The notes under the pieces: generated by a model
The model's database searches: none
The model's input: only the letters and a program-made list of their open reading frames with translations
What the model was told of the DNA's origin: nothing
Position numbers and translations under genes: made by a program
Shown here: positions 9,433-19,109 of the stretch, piece after piece
Numbering within the stretch: the first letter of the stretch is position 1
Layout: every line of letters begins with the position of its first letter
Source: Martelella lutilitoris
GTDB lineage: Bacteria > Pseudomonadota > Alphaproteobacteria > Rhizobiales > Rhizobiaceae
Length of the DNA stretch: 64,000 bases
Direction: 5' to 3'
Assembly (NCBI RefSeq): GCF_005924265.1
Contig: NZ_VCLB01000010.1
Location: 62,001 to 126,000 of the forward strand

Positions 9433-10088
9433 GACTATTCCACCCGGGAGCCGCTTGCGGCGGTTTCGGCAGTAATTGGGGCCGCTTGCGTGCATCTGGC
9501 CCCGGCAGCGGCAATCACGCCACCGCCGCGGCCGAATTCTCACCGGTTTGCCACCTTGTCAGAGATGGTGCTTCTCACCCACCGGCTTCAGCCGCATATT
9601 GGCGGTCAACGCGATAACGAGCAAGTCAGCCATTTGGATGCTTTCTTTGCTTTCGCTGGCATTGATTGCCGAGCCTTCCCCCGACGCCATGCGAAACAAG
9701 CTCTACGGCGCGCGATCGTAGGCCGCTCAGGCGCGGGTGAAGATTGACCTTTGGGCCTCGTGAACTCAATTTCGCAGGCAGTTTTGTTCGATGCCCACGA
9801 GCCAGACGAATATGTTCGAGACCGCACGAAAGCAGGCCCCGAGGAAAGCCCGATGGTGGGCGATCCACGCGGATGGCCAAGCTCATTGATATTGCGCGCG
9901 GGAGTTCGGGAATAGCGGCGACCGGAAGATAAACTTGCGGGAAAGCCTGCCAAAAAAGATGCGGAATTGCTGCCACTCGATGTTGCACGCCGCGCCATCC
10001 GATATTGCACGCTGCATGAACGCCGTCTTCAAACCACCAATGTCCATGGAAAGAGCAATGACGCTCTACAACAATAATCCCAGAATTT
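9433..10088. other. 656-bp gene-poor region between lysR and tRNA-Met
   Basis: No open frame here has recognisable protein similarity. The DNA looks less GC-rich than its surroundings. Two imperfect 16-bp direct repeats (14 of 16 identical), CGATGTTGCACGCCGC at 9978-9993 and CGATATTGCACGCTGC at 10000-10015, lie in tandem with a 22-bp period. The region abuts the 3' end of the tRNA gene, a common place for integrated elements, but no integrase or attachment-site duplication is visible. Confidence 0.4.
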
Positions 10089-10165
10089 TGGTAGCGGGAG
10101 AGGGACTTGAACCCCCGACACGCGGATTATGATTCCGCTGCTCTAACCACCTGAGCTACCCCGCC
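10089..10165 (-). tRNA. tRNA-Met (CAT), elongator type
   Basis: A 77-nt cloverleaf with encoded CCA. The acceptor strand GGCGGGG pairs with TCCCGCT, the D arm reads GCTCAGGTGGTTAGAGC, the anticodon stem-loop is GCGGAATCATAATCCGC with CAT at 10131-10129, and the T arm is GGGGGTTCAAGTCCCTC. The D and anticodon arms resemble elongator tRNA-Met rather than initiator; a CAT-anticodon Ile2 tRNA (lysidine-modified) cannot be fully excluded by eye but fits less well. Confidence 0.95.
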
Positions 10166-10506
10166 AACCCGGGCCTTCATCTAAAGCCTGCCGCTTGCGA
10201 CAGTGTGAAGGACGCTGTGCCCGGGCGGTGTTGACCGCGCGGGACGGGGCGTTCTTAGGGCCTTCGCCAATGAGTGTCAAGCAGGTTCGGCGCAATTTTC
10301 AAGGTGCGGCGAAGGGGGCGATGAAAGCCTGCAAATCAGGGCGCGCCGGCGGCAGGATCACCCGAACCGGCAACGGGGCTCCCGTTGCCCTGCGACGCCC
10401 TCAGGGCCCGGGGCTTGCGCTCGTGAGAGGCCGGCGTCAGGGCCTCGCATTCTTTTCTCGAAATACGCGTCAAAAAGGCCTATATGGGCCGGACGAAGGA
10501 GCTGAA
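10166..10506. other. 341-bp noncoding region upstream of the metallopeptidase gene
   Basis: Contains the promoter of the leftward tRNA and the leader of the rightward peptidase gene. A perfect 9-bp hairpin GGCAACGGG-gct-CCCGTTGCC lies at 10369-10389; it is not followed by a T tract on either strand and its role is unknown. The open frame of the peptidase extends back to 10195, but that extension is low-complexity and has no family similarity. Confidence 0.4.
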
Positions 10507-10947
10507 ATGGCGCGTATGAACAAAAGCGAAGACTGGCAGGGGCGTCACGCTCCGAGCCTTGAGGCAATCGAATCCCTGGCAATCGAGGCCTATGCCAAGT
10601 TGCCCGAGCCTTTTCGCGCGCTGACCGGCGATCTCGTTGTCGAGATTTCGGATTTTCCGAGCGACGACGTGTTCGAGGACATGGCGCTGGAAACGCCCTT
10701 CGACCTGCTCGGCCTGTTCGAGGGGCGCGGCATTTCCGAACGCTTCACCATGGAAACCGGCGAAATGGTCAACCGCATCACGCTCTATCGCCGCCCGATC
10801 CTCGATTACTGGGCGGAGAACGAGGAAACGCTGGGCGACATCGTCACCCATGTCCTGATCCACGAGATCGGCCATCACTTCGGTCTTTCGGACGACGACA
10901 TGGAGCGGATCGAGGAAAGCGCCGAAGAGGACGACGTTCGGCGCTGA
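10507..10947 (+). CDS. Metallopeptidase family protein (zincin, DUF1025-like)
   Basis: A 146-residue soluble acidic protein. The zinc motif is HEIGHHFGLSDDDM near residues 118-131, the HExxHxxGxxD signature of the small bacterial zincin family PF06262, which is usually about 120-150 residues long. The ATG at 10507 is chosen because AAGGAG at 10496-10501 lies 5 bp ahead. The substrate is unknown for the family. It stands alone between a tRNA and a convergent carbonic anhydrase gene. Confidence 0.85.
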   Translation: MARMNKSEDWQGRHAPSLEAIESLAIEAYAKLPEPFRALTGDLVVEISDFPSDDVFEDMALETPFDLLGLFEGRGISERFTMETGEMVNRITLYRRPILDYWAENEETLGDIVTHVLIHEIGHHFGLSDDDMERIEESAEEDDVRR

Positions 10948-11067
10948 GCGGCTCCGTCGCCATGTTCTGACGATGCTCTCATCCCCGGCCTGCTGGCGAG
11001 CGCCCTGGTCCACCCGTGAAGGCACTTGCAGGCAAAGCGGCTTGACGCCGGGCGGATCGCTTGGCGC

Positions 11068-11706
11068 TCACTCAGGCCGTATGAAGTCGCCGGATTTGTT
11101 GTCCATCACCCACAATTCGCCGGAGGAAATGTCGAACCACGCGCCGCAGAGCTTCAACTTGCCCTGTTTTTCGGCCGTCGCGACATTGGGGAAGGAGCGC
11201 AGGTTGGCAAGCGAGTTGCGGATCGAGATGCGCTCCAGCGCCGTCTGCCGCTCGCCGGCGGTCATGGCCGAGTTGGCATTGATCTGCTCGGCGGCCGGCT
11301 TCAGGAGCGTCGTCCACTTGCCGATGAAGTCGCCCGGCGTCAGCGGCTCGGCATCCGGCGCAAGAGCGGCATGAATGCCGCCGCAACGCCCGTGGCCGAG
11401 CACGACGATATTCTTCACCTTCAGCCCCTCGACCGCGAATTCAAGCGCCGCCGATGTGCCGTGATACTGGCCGTCCGGCTCATAGGGCGGCACCATGTTG
11501 GCGACGTTGCGCACCACGAAGAGTTCGCCGGGCCGGGCGTTGAAGATCATTTCGGGCGCGGCGCGGGAATCGCAACAGGCAATCACCAGCGTCTGCGGCT
11601 TCTGTCCTTCCTCGGCCAGTGTCCTGTAGCGCGCGCGCTCTTCGACATAGCGCCCGGACATGAAGCTCCTGTAGCCGTCGAGAAGGGATTTGGGAAACGC
11701 ATCCAT
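11068..11706 (-). CDS. Beta-class carbonic anhydrase
   Basis: A 212-residue cytoplasmic enzyme interconverting CO2 and bicarbonate. Zinc and catalytic residues of the beta class are present: CCDSR (Cys44, Asp46, Arg48) and HGRCGG (His105, Cys108). Length and the absence of a signal peptide fit the proteobacterial CynT/Can type. It may help balance CO2 released by formate oxidation, but that link is only proximity. Confidence 0.94.
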   Translation of the reverse strand: MDAFPKSLLDGYRSFMSGRYVEERARYRTLAEEGQKPQTLVIACCDSRAAPEMIFNARPGELFVVRNVANMVPPYEPDGQYHGTSAALEFAVEGLKVKNIVVLGHGRCGGIHAALAPDAEPLTPGDFIGKWTTLLKPAAEQINANSAMTAGERQTALERISIRNSLANLRSFPNVATAEKQGKLKLCGAWFDISSGELWVMDNKSGDFIRPE

Positions 11707-11743
11707 CTGTCTTGATCCTCATGCTGTTGCGCATTGGCGCGCA

Positions 11744-12619
11744 TCATTTTCTTCTACGGTGCCTGGCCGGGTGCATCAACTGACGGATGCCAACCTTTGC
11801 AAAAGGGGCTGCCAGACTGGACGCGTTGCGTTCGAGCTGCAGTTCGTCCGCGCCCTCGCGAACGGCCCGCGCCAGAACCTCGTAGACCGTGGCCGTGGAT
11901 TTCTCCAAGGCTTGCGCAGGAGAAACCGCGGCAAGCCTTGCTGCGAGATAGAGCGCGGAGAACAAGTCCCCCAGCCCGTTGGGCGGGTTTTCCAGGCGAC
12001 CGTGTTCGGCCAGCACCGCCTGCCGTTCATCCACGTAAAGCGCTGCCACGCCTTCCCGGATAAAGGCATGCGCGGAGGTGACCACCACCTCGCCGGGGCC
12101 GAGCGCAAGGGCGGCATCCACGGCCGCGCTGTTGTCAGGGATGGCGCGTCCCGTCAGCCAGGAGAGTTCGAACCGGTTCGGCGTGGCGATATCGGCGAGC
12201 GGCAGGAGGTGGTCGCGAATGGCGGCGGCGGTCTCCTCCGGCACGTAGAGCCCGTTCTCGTCGCCGCTCACCGGATCGCAGAGATATTTGATCTCGGGAT
12301 TGTCCGCCTTCAGGTTCCTGACCAGCGTTGCGATGGTCTCTGCCTGTCGCGGGCCGGCGATATAGCCGCTGATGACAGCGGACACCTCGCTTCGCCAGCG
12401 GCTTGCGCCAAGCTCCCCGATCGCCCGGGAAAAGCCGTCCCCATCAAAGGTCAGCCGGGTGGACGGTCCATGGCCCGGATGATAGGGCAGGACGATGGTG
12501 GGAATGGACCAAGTCGCAAGCCCAAGCGTTTCAAGAGCGAAGACGATTGCGCGGTTGCCGACGGCGCCGCGCATGACGTGGCTGGAGATGGCGATGACCG
12601 CGCCGGTTTGTGCTGTCAT
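11744..12619 (-). CDS. pdxY: Pyridoxal kinase PdxY
   Basis: A 291-residue ribokinase-fold enzyme that phosphorylates pyridoxal to PLP in the B6 salvage pathway. Visible signatures are the N-terminal AVIAISSHVMRGAVGNRA (substrate-binding VxxGxVGN region), IVLPYHPGHG, DPVSGDENGLYVPE, and the C-terminal anion-hole region GLGDLFSALYLA, where the usual GxGD is kept. The start at 12619 has GAGG 10 bp upstream; an upstream in-frame start would add ten unconserved residues. Confidence 0.92.
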   Translation of the reverse strand: MTAQTGAVIAISSHVMRGAVGNRAIVFALETLGLATWSIPTIVLPYHPGHGPSTRLTFDGDGFSRAIGELGASRWRSEVSAVISGYIAGPRQAETIATLVRNLKADNPEIKYLCDPVSGDENGLYVPEETAAAIRDHLLPLADIATPNRFELSWLTGRAIPDNSAAVDAALALGPGEVVVTSAHAFIREGVAALYVDERQAVLAEHGRLENPPNGLGDLFSALYLAARLAAVSPAQALEKSTATVYEVLARAVREGADELQLERNASSLAAPFAKVGIRQLMHPARHRRRK

Positions 12620-12831
12620 TTCAGGTCCTCGGTCGGGATGTGCAACCAATGCGATCAGAAAAGCGGAAATGTTTTGCCATTTGCCTCATTTACGCTCTAA
12701 ATCGCCTATTGGAGGGCGCTGTCAAGCCAGTGTCATGACGGCGACGTTAAAGGTCGAAGTGATCCGGGACAAGAAGGCATCTGCAAATGCCGCCCCTGGC
12801 ACCTGACAAACAAGAACACGCTGGAGGAAAC

Positions 12832-15800
12832 ATGGAAAACAAAGCCGATCAGATGCGCAAGGGCGTGATGGCCGCGGCAGAAAAGGCCGCGCTTGCGACC
12901 GGCGAGCCTTTCATCAACCCCTTTTCCATGTTCGAACGGGCCAGTCCCGAGGACCTGGCGCGCTACGACGCGGCCATGCTCGCCGAAGCGGCGGTGCACG
13001 CCGCGCGCGAGGTAGGCGCGTTCGATGGCGGCAGGGCCCGCGTCAGCGTCGGCCCGGTCTCCGGCATAGCTCCGTCGGGCATTGCGACCGACGTGATTGC
13101 GGTGACAGACCGGAACATGCCGTTCATCTACGATTCCGTGATCGCCGAGATCGGCGAATTCACCAGCGATATCCTGCTCGCCGTGCACCCGATCCTGATC
13201 GCATCCCCCGGCAGCACCGTCACGGCCTTCTCGCCCGAGATCGCGCATACGCCCGAGGACCGCATCAGCCATGTGCAGGTGCATGTCGCAGCGCTTTCGC
13301 CTGAAAAGCGCGCGGCGCTGAAGGAGCGCCTCGATTATGTCATGGCCCATGTGCGGCTTGCCGTCAACGACTGGCCGGCCATGCTCGACAAGCTCGAAAC
13401 GGCGATGAAAGAGATCGAGACGCGCGCGCCCCAGGGCATGAAGGCGTCCGGCGAAGAAACCCGGCACTTCCTGGAGTGGCTGCGCGACGGCAACTTCACC
13501 TTTCTCGGCATGCGCGAACTGGTCTATACGAATGAAGACGGCGCAGGTCGGGTGGAGCATGTGTCGGGTTCCAGCATCGGCATTCTCTCCGATCCCAAAA
13601 TGCGGGTCCTTCGGCGCGGCGCGAACCCGGTTGTCTCCACGCCGGAAATCCTCGCCTTCCTCGAAGGCCCGGAGCTGCTTCTGGTCACCAAGGCCAATAC
13701 CACATCGATCGTCCACCGCCGCACCTATATGGATTATATCGGCGTCAAGCGCTTCGGCGAGGATGGCCGGGTTGTGGGCGAATTGCGCATTGTCGGCCTC
13801 TTCACCTTCACTGCCTATACCCAGTCGGCGGCGCGCATTCCGCTTTTGAGGGCAAAGCTTTCCGAGGTCTCGCGCCATTTCGGCTTCGAGCCGAAGAGCC
13901 ATGCCGGGCGTATGCTGCAGAACATTCTTGAATCCTATCCGCGCGACGAACTGTTCCAGGTGCCGGTCCCCCAGCTGACAGAATTTGCCGAGCAGATCAT
14001 GGATGTGGCCGAACGGCCGCGCATCCGCGTGCTGAGCCGGATCGACGGTTTCGACCGCTTCGTCTCGGTCCTCGTCTATATTCCGCGCAATCTCTACGAT
14101 GCGCGCCTGCGTGAGAAGGTCGGCGAATATCTCGCCGAGGTCTATCAGGGCCATGTCTCGGCCTATTACCCCTCGTTTCCGGAAGGTCGCTCGGCCCGCG
14201 TCCAGTTCATCATCGGCCGCCACAGCGAGGAGAAGACGCCCGAGGTGCCGCAGGCCGACCTGGAAGCCGCCGTGCGCAAGCTGGCCGCCGACTGGTCGGA
14301 GCATTTCCGCTCGCTCGCCGGCCCCGGCGCCCCTGCGTTTGACGCCAACGAAGCCTATCACGAGGCCTTCTCTCCGGAGGACGCCGTTGCCGACCTGCCG
14401 CTGATTTCATCGGCAGCCGAAAGCGGCATTCGCATTGCCTTCTATCGACCCGTCAATGATGACGGCGAGGAGGAGCTGCGGCTGAAGATCTTCCACGCCG
14501 GCGGTCATCTCGCCCTGTCGCGGCGCGTGCCGCTTCTGGAAAATCTCGGCTTCACCGTGATCTCCGAGCGCACCTTCGACCTTGCGCTTGAAGACAACGA
14601 TGCCGAGCCCGTCGAGGTCATCCTCCATGACATGGAGCTTCTGGTTGACGGCTCCGTGGACTTCGACCTGGAGGCTGACGGCGCCCGTCTTGAGGAAGCC
14701 TTTGCCGCCGCCTTTTCCGGCAGCGTCGACAATGACAGCTTCAACCGGCTTGTTCTGCTGGCAGGCCTCGACGTTCGCCAGGTCAATGTGTTGCGCGCCT
14801 ATGCCCACTATCTGCGACAGGCCGGCGTCAATTTCACGGCCGACTATATCGCCCAGTCGCTCTGCCTCTATCCGGTAATCGCGCGCGCGCTGTTCCTGAT
14901 GTTCCGCACCGCTTTCGATCCGGCATTGTCAGACGAGGAACGGGCCGAGGGGCTGAAGAGCGCGCGCGGCACCATCACCGAAGGGCTGGAGGGCGTGCCG
15001 AACCTCGACGACGACAGGATCCTCCGGCTGTTTGTCAAGCTCGTCGACGCGACGCTGCGCACCAATTACTTCCAGACAGACGAAAACGGCGCGCCGCGGC
15101 CGAACCTCGCCTTCAAGTTTGCCTCGCGTTCGCTCGCCATCCTGCCCGAGCCGCGGCCCTTCCGCGAGATTTTCCTTTACGGCCCCGAGGTGGAAGGCGT
15201 GCATTTGCGCTTCGGCAAGGTCGCGCGCGGGGGCTTGCGCTGGTCGGATCGCGGTCAGGACTACCGCACGGAGGTGCTTGGTCTCGTCAAGGCCCAGCAG
15301 GTCAAGAACGCGGTCATTGTGCCCGTCGGCGCGAAGGGCGGCTTCTACCCCAAGAAACTGCCTCCCGGCGGCAGCCGCGAGGAGGTGTTCACCGCCGGGC
15401 GCGAGGCCTACAAGAGCTACATCCGCACGCTGCTGTCGATCACCGACAATATCGAGGACGGAAAGGTCGTTCCGCCGTCCGATACGGTGCGCTGCGATGA
15501 TGACGATCCCTATTTCGTCGTCGCCGCCGACAAGGGTACGGCGACTTTCTCCGACACCGCCAACGCACTCGCGCAGGAGGCCGATTTCTGGCTGGATGAT
15601 GCCTTCGCCTCGGGCGGCTCGGCAGGTTACGACCACAAGAAGATGGGCATCACCGCGCGCGGCGCGTGGGAGGCTGTGAAGCGTCACTTCCGCGAGATGA
15701 ATGTCGATATCCAGACGACGCCGTTTACCGTCGTCGGCGTTGGCGACATGTCGGGCGACGTCTTCGGCAACGGCATGCTGCTTTCCGAGAAGATCCGGCT

Positions 15801-17619
15801 GGTGGCCGCCTTCGACCACCGCGACATCTTCATCGATCCCGAGCCCGATACGGCCGGAAGCTTTGCCGAACGCAAGCGGCTCTTCGACCTGCCGCGCTCG
15901 AGCTGGCAGGATTACGATCGTAGCCTCATGTCCGAAGGTGGTATGATCATCTCGCGGCGCGAGAAAGCTGTGAAGCTGACGCCGCAGGCCGCAGCGGCGA
16001 TCGGCCTTGCAGAAGGCGAGTACACGCCCTTCGACATCATTTCCGCGATCCTGAAGGCCAAGGCCGACCTGCTCTGGTTCGGTGGCATCGGCACCTATAT
16101 CAAGGCGCGCAGCGAGACCAATGCCGAGGTCGGCGACCGCGCCAATGATCCGATCCGCATCAATGCAGAGGATCTGCGCGTGCAGGTAATCGGCGAGGGC
16201 GCCAATCTCGGCGTCACCCAGAAGGGGCGCATTGCCTTCGGGCTGAAAGGCGGTCGCTGCAATTCCGATGCGATCGACAATTCCGCCGGCGTCAACTGCT
16301 CCGACGTCGAGGTCAATATCAAGATCGCCCTGGCCTCCGCCATGCGTTCCGGCCGGCTTTCGCGCGCCGATCGCGATGTCCTGCTCGCCGAGATGACCGA
16401 GGCGGTCGCCGACATCGTCCTGGAGAACAACTACCTGCAGACGCTTTCGATCTCGCTCTCCAACGAGGCGGGCCTTGCCAGCATGCTGTCCCTGTCGCGG
16501 ATGATGGAGGTTCTGGAAAAGGACGGTCATCTCGACCGTACGGTCGAGACATTGCCGGATGATGAGGCGCTGCGTTCGCGCCGCCAGTCCGAAAAGGGTC
16601 TTACCCGTGCGGAAACCGGCGTGCTGCTTTCCTATGGCAAGATCGTGCTGTTCGACCAGTTGCTGGAAAGCGGCCTGCCGGACGATCCCTATATGGAGCC
16701 ATTGCTATACGGCTATTTTCCCGAGCGCATGCGCGAGGCCTTTGCAGAGGATATCGGCGGGCATCGCCTCAGGCGGGAGATCATCGCGACCCGGCTTGCC
16801 AATGACGTGATCAATCGCGGCGGTCCGGAATTCGTCATCAATGCCTGCGACATGACGGCGGCAACCCCTGCCGAGGTGGTGAAAGCCGCGATCATCGCTC
16901 GCGACGGTTTCGGCATGGAGAGCCTGTGGCAGTCCGTCCACGCGCTTGACGGAACCATCGATGGGAAAACGCAGAATGCGATCTACGCGCAACTGCGGTA
17001 TCTCTTCGGCATCCTGACCCATCTTCTGATCCGCAACGGGCTCGCCGAAGGTGATATCGCCGAGGCGGTCGGACGGCTCAAGGACGGCTTCGACGCGTTC
17101 GAGGCCGGGATTGCCGACCTTCTGCCGGATGCACGGGCGGAATGGCTCACCGAACAGGAAGAGGGATGGCGCAAGGCCGGCGTGCCGGACGCGCTTGCCG
17201 CAAGTCTCGCCCGTCACCTCGCCATGATGTTCGTGCCGGAGGCCTTGCAGATCGCCAGCCGCAGCGGACGCAGCCTGGAACGGGCGGCGGATGCCTATTT
17301 CAGCGTCACCAAGCTCTTCCATGTTTCGCCGCTCTTGAGCGTCGCGGCGCGGATGAAGCCGAGCGATTTCTACGATTCGCTCGCGCTTGCCCGTTCCATG
17401 GACCAGATTTCGGCAAGTCGGCGTGATCTCGCCGCCAACGCGCTTCTTGGCCATGGAGACACCGAAAATGCCGTCGTCGCTTGGCGTGAGGCGCATGCCG
17501 CGCGGGTTCAGCAGGTCGCCGAGCAACTGGAACGTCTTGCCCGCTCGGGCGATCCGTCGATTGCCAAGACCACGGTGGCCGCGGGGCTTCTCAACGATTT
17601 GGCCCGCGACCTGAATTGA
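12832..17619 (+). CDS. gdh: NAD-specific glutamate dehydrogenase, large (about 180 kDa) class
   Basis: A 1595-residue protein of the GDH180 family (PF05088), which deaminates glutamate to 2-oxoglutarate and ammonia with NAD+. The long N-terminal regulatory half (to about residue 750) precedes the catalytic domain containing KVARGGLRWSDR, VPVGAKGGFYPK, VGDMSGDVFGNGML and VIGEGANLGVTQKGR; a helical C-terminal extension follows. The size matches rhizobial homologues. The start is ATG 12832, preceded by GGAGG; an ATG 45 bp upstream lacks a good site. It is typically the catabolic GDH for growth on amino acids, consistent with the arginine-related genes elsewhere in the window. Confidence 0.95.
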   Translation: MENKADQMRKGVMAAAEKAALATGEPFINPFSMFERASPEDLARYDAAMLAEAAVHAAREVGAFDGGRARVSVGPVSGIAPSGIATDVIAVTDRNMPFIYDSVIAEIGEFTSDILLAVHPILIASPGSTVTAFSPEIAHTPEDRISHVQVHVAALSPEKRAALKERLDYVMAHVRLAVNDWPAMLDKLETAMKEIETRAPQGMKASGEETRHFLEWLRDGNFTFLGMRELVYTNEDGAGRVEHVSGSSIGILSDPKMRVLRRGANPVVSTPEILAFLEGPELLLVTKANTTSIVHRRTYMDYIGVKRFGEDGRVVGELRIVGLFTFTAYTQSAARIPLLRAKLSEVSRHFGFEPKSHAGRMLQNILESYPRDELFQVPVPQLTEFAEQIMDVAERPRIRVLSRIDGFDRFVSVLVYIPRNLYDARLREKVGEYLAEVYQGHVSAYYPSFPEGRSARVQFIIGRHSEEKTPEVPQADLEAAVRKLAADWSEHFRSLAGPGAPAFDANEAYHEAFSPEDAVADLPLISSAAESGIRIAFYRPVNDDGEEELRLKIFHAGGHLALSRRVPLLENLGFTVISERTFDLALEDNDAEPVEVILHDMELLVDGSVDFDLEADGARLEEAFAAAFSGSVDNDSFNRLVLLAGLDVRQVNVLRAYAHYLRQAGVNFTADYIAQSLCLYPVIARALFLMFRTAFDPALSDEERAEGLKSARGTITEGLEGVPNLDDDRILRLFVKLVDATLRTNYFQTDENGAPRPNLAFKFASRSLAILPEPRPFREIFLYGPEVEGVHLRFGKVARGGLRWSDRGQDYRTEVLGLVKAQQVKNAVIVPVGAKGGFYPKKLPPGGSREEVFTAGREAYKSYIRTLLSITDNIEDGKVVPPSDTVRCDDDDPYFVVAADKGTATFSDTANALAQEADFWLDDAFASGGSAGYDHKKMGITARGAWEAVKRHFREMNVDIQTTPFTVVGVGDMSGDVFGNGMLLSEKIRLVAAFDHRDIFIDPEPDTAGSFAERKRLFDLPRSSWQDYDRSLMSEGGMIISRREKAVKLTPQAAAAIGLAEGEYTPFDIISAILKAKADLLWFGGIGTYIKARSETNAEVGDRANDPIRINAEDLRVQVIGEGANLGVTQKGRIAFGLKGGRCNSDAIDNSAGVNCSDVEVNIKIALASAMRSGRLSRADRDVLLAEMTEAVADIVLENNYLQTLSISLSNEAGLASMLSLSRMMEVLEKDGHLDRTVETLPDDEALRSRRQSEKGLTRAETGVLLSYGKIVLFDQLLESGLPDDPYMEPLLYGYFPERMREAFAEDIGGHRLRREIIATRLANDVINRGGPEFVINACDMTAATPAEVVKAAIIARDGFGMESLWQSVHALDGTIDGKTQNAIYAQLRYLFGILTHLLIRNGLAEGDIAEAVGRLKDGFDAFEAGIADLLPDARAEWLTEQEEGWRKAGVPDALAASLARHLAMMFVPEALQIASRSGRSLERAADAYFSVTKLFHVSPLLSVAARMKPSDFYDSLALARSMDQISASRRDLAANALLGHGDTENAVVAWREAHAARVQQVAEQLERLARSGDPSIAKTTVAAGLLNDLARDLN

Positions 17620-17632
17620 TGCCCGCCGGGGT

Positions 17633-17660
17633 TTGACAAAGCGCCGGGAAGCGGCAATCT
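17633..17660 (+). promoter_or_regulatory. Candidate promoter of the MFS gene
   Basis: TTGACA at 17633-17638 followed after a 16-bp spacer by CAATCT at 17655-17660. The -35 is perfect and the -10 is weak. It lies in the 68-bp gap between gdh and the TTG start of the transporter. Confidence 0.3.
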
Positions 17661-17687
17661 CAATCCGTTCGAAGGGGATGGATAAGA

Positions 17688-19085
17688 TTGTCGCTTCTTG
17701 AGAAAAATGTCTCTGCTTCCGCCGGCGGCGCGAAGGCACCGCGTTCCGGCGTCTTTGGCTGGATGTTGTTCGACTGGGCGGCGCAGCCCTTCTTCACGGT
17801 GATCATCACCTTCATTTTCGGCCCCTATTTCGTCTCCGAACTCGGGAGCGATCCCGTTGCCGGGCAGACGGCCTGGGCCCACGCGGCCACGATCGCCGGC
17901 ATTCTGGTCGCCATTGGCGCGCCCTTTGCCGGGGCGCTTTCGGACTCGGCAGGGCGCAACAAGCGGTTCATCGGGGCGATGGCCGTCGTCCAGGCGGCAA
18001 GCCTTGCCCTCTTGTGGTTTGCCGCGCCCGGAACCGGCTATTTCTGGCCGGCGGTTCTGATCATCGCGGCAACAGTGATGGCCGAGCTCTCGGTGGTCTT
18101 CAACGATGCCATGCTGCCGCATCTGGTCCGGCCCGCGCGGATGAACCGGGTTTCCAACGAGGCCTGGGGGCTTGGCTATCTCGGCGGCATGATCTTCCTG
18201 ATTGCCGTGGTGCTGTTTCTTTCCGCCGATCCCGAAAGCGGGCTGACCATGCTCGGCCTGCCGCCGCTCTTCGGGCTTGATCCAGAGACCGGTTCTGCGG
18301 CAAGGCTGACAGGTCCGCTCGCAGCCGGCTGGTATTTCCTTTTCCTCGTGCCGTTCTTCATCTTCACGCCCGATCGACCGCCGCTGAAGTCTGCCGGACG
18401 TGCCGTTGTCGACGGGGTGAAGGACCTCAACGCATCGCTTGTGGCGTTGAAGGGCCGACCGGTGCTGATCCGCTTTCTCATTGCCCGCATGCTCTACATG
18501 GACGGCGTCAACGGCATTCTCATCCTCGGCGGCGCGTTTGCGGCGGGCATGTTCGGGTGGAAGACCATGGAGATCGGCATTTTCGGCATCATCCTCAATG
18601 TCGCGGCGATCTTCGGCTGTTTTCTGGCCCCGCGTCTGGGACGCGGCGCCTCCGCGGGCAGCGTGGTGCTCGTGGCGCTGGTGATGCTGGTTGCGGCGAC
18701 GCTCGGCATCGTCTCGACCACGAAAGACGCGACGCTTTTCGGAATGTTGCATTTCGGGTCGGCGACAGAGAGCGGACTTTTCGCTGCCGGCGCGGAAAAG
18801 GCGTTTCTCGCCTACGGCCTGGTGATCGGGCTTGCCTTCGGGCCGGTGCAGGCGGGCTCGCGGGCCTTTCTGGCAACGCGTGTTTCTCCGGAAGAAGCGG
18901 GTCGCTTCTTTGGCCTGTTCTCGCTCACCGGACGGATGACGAGTTTCATGGCAACCGGCGCATTTGCGATCCTGACCGGCTGGACCGGCTCGCCCAATCT
19001 CGGCATGGCGAGCCTGCTCGTTTTTCTTGTCGCCGGCCTCGTTTTGTTCGTGCCGGCGATGGGAAGCGCCGAGCGGCGGCAATAA
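17688..19085 (+). CDS. MFS transporter, UMF1 (Atg22-like) family
   Basis: A 465-residue integral membrane protein with about twelve hydrophobic segments. The N-terminal FGWMLFDWAAQPFFT is the hallmark of the UMF1/Vacuole effluxer Atg22-like branch of the major facilitator superfamily, and the loop DSAGRNKRFIG corresponds to the MFS cytoplasmic loop 2-3 motif. The substrate is unknown; amino acid export is suggested only by the eukaryotic relatives. The start is TTG at 17688, since no in-frame ATG occurs before the first membrane segment. It lies downstream of gdh and may be partly co-transcribed with it. Confidence 0.85.
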   Translation: MSLLEKNVSASAGGAKAPRSGVFGWMLFDWAAQPFFTVIITFIFGPYFVSELGSDPVAGQTAWAHAATIAGILVAIGAPFAGALSDSAGRNKRFIGAMAVVQAASLALLWFAAPGTGYFWPAVLIIAATVMAELSVVFNDAMLPHLVRPARMNRVSNEAWGLGYLGGMIFLIAVVLFLSADPESGLTMLGLPPLFGLDPETGSAARLTGPLAAGWYFLFLVPFFIFTPDRPPLKSAGRAVVDGVKDLNASLVALKGRPVLIRFLIARMLYMDGVNGILILGGAFAAGMFGWKTMEIGIFGIILNVAAIFGCFLAPRLGRGASAGSVVLVALVMLVAATLGIVSTTKDATLFGMLHFGSATESGLFAAGAEKAFLAYGLVIGLAFGPVQAGSRAFLATRVSPEEAGRFFGLFSLTGRMTSFMATGAFAILTGWTGSPNLGMASLLVFLVAGLVLFVPAMGSAERRQ

Positions 19086-19109
19086 TCGCCGCCGCATAAT
19101 CACGCGTTT

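Noticed and set aside
9935-10132. Small plus-strand open frame ending in GEGLEPPTRGL
   Set aside because: The end is the well-known artefact of translating a tRNA gene from the opposite strand; the start shows no similarity.
10195-10506. N-terminal extension of the zincin gene
   Set aside because: The family domain starts after 10507, where a clear AAGGAG site is present; the extension is basic low-complexity sequence.
14929-16530. Minus-strand open frame of 533 codons within the glutamate dehydrogenase gene
   Set aside because: Antisense shadow; no similarity, no ribosome binding site, and codon pattern follows the plus-strand gene.
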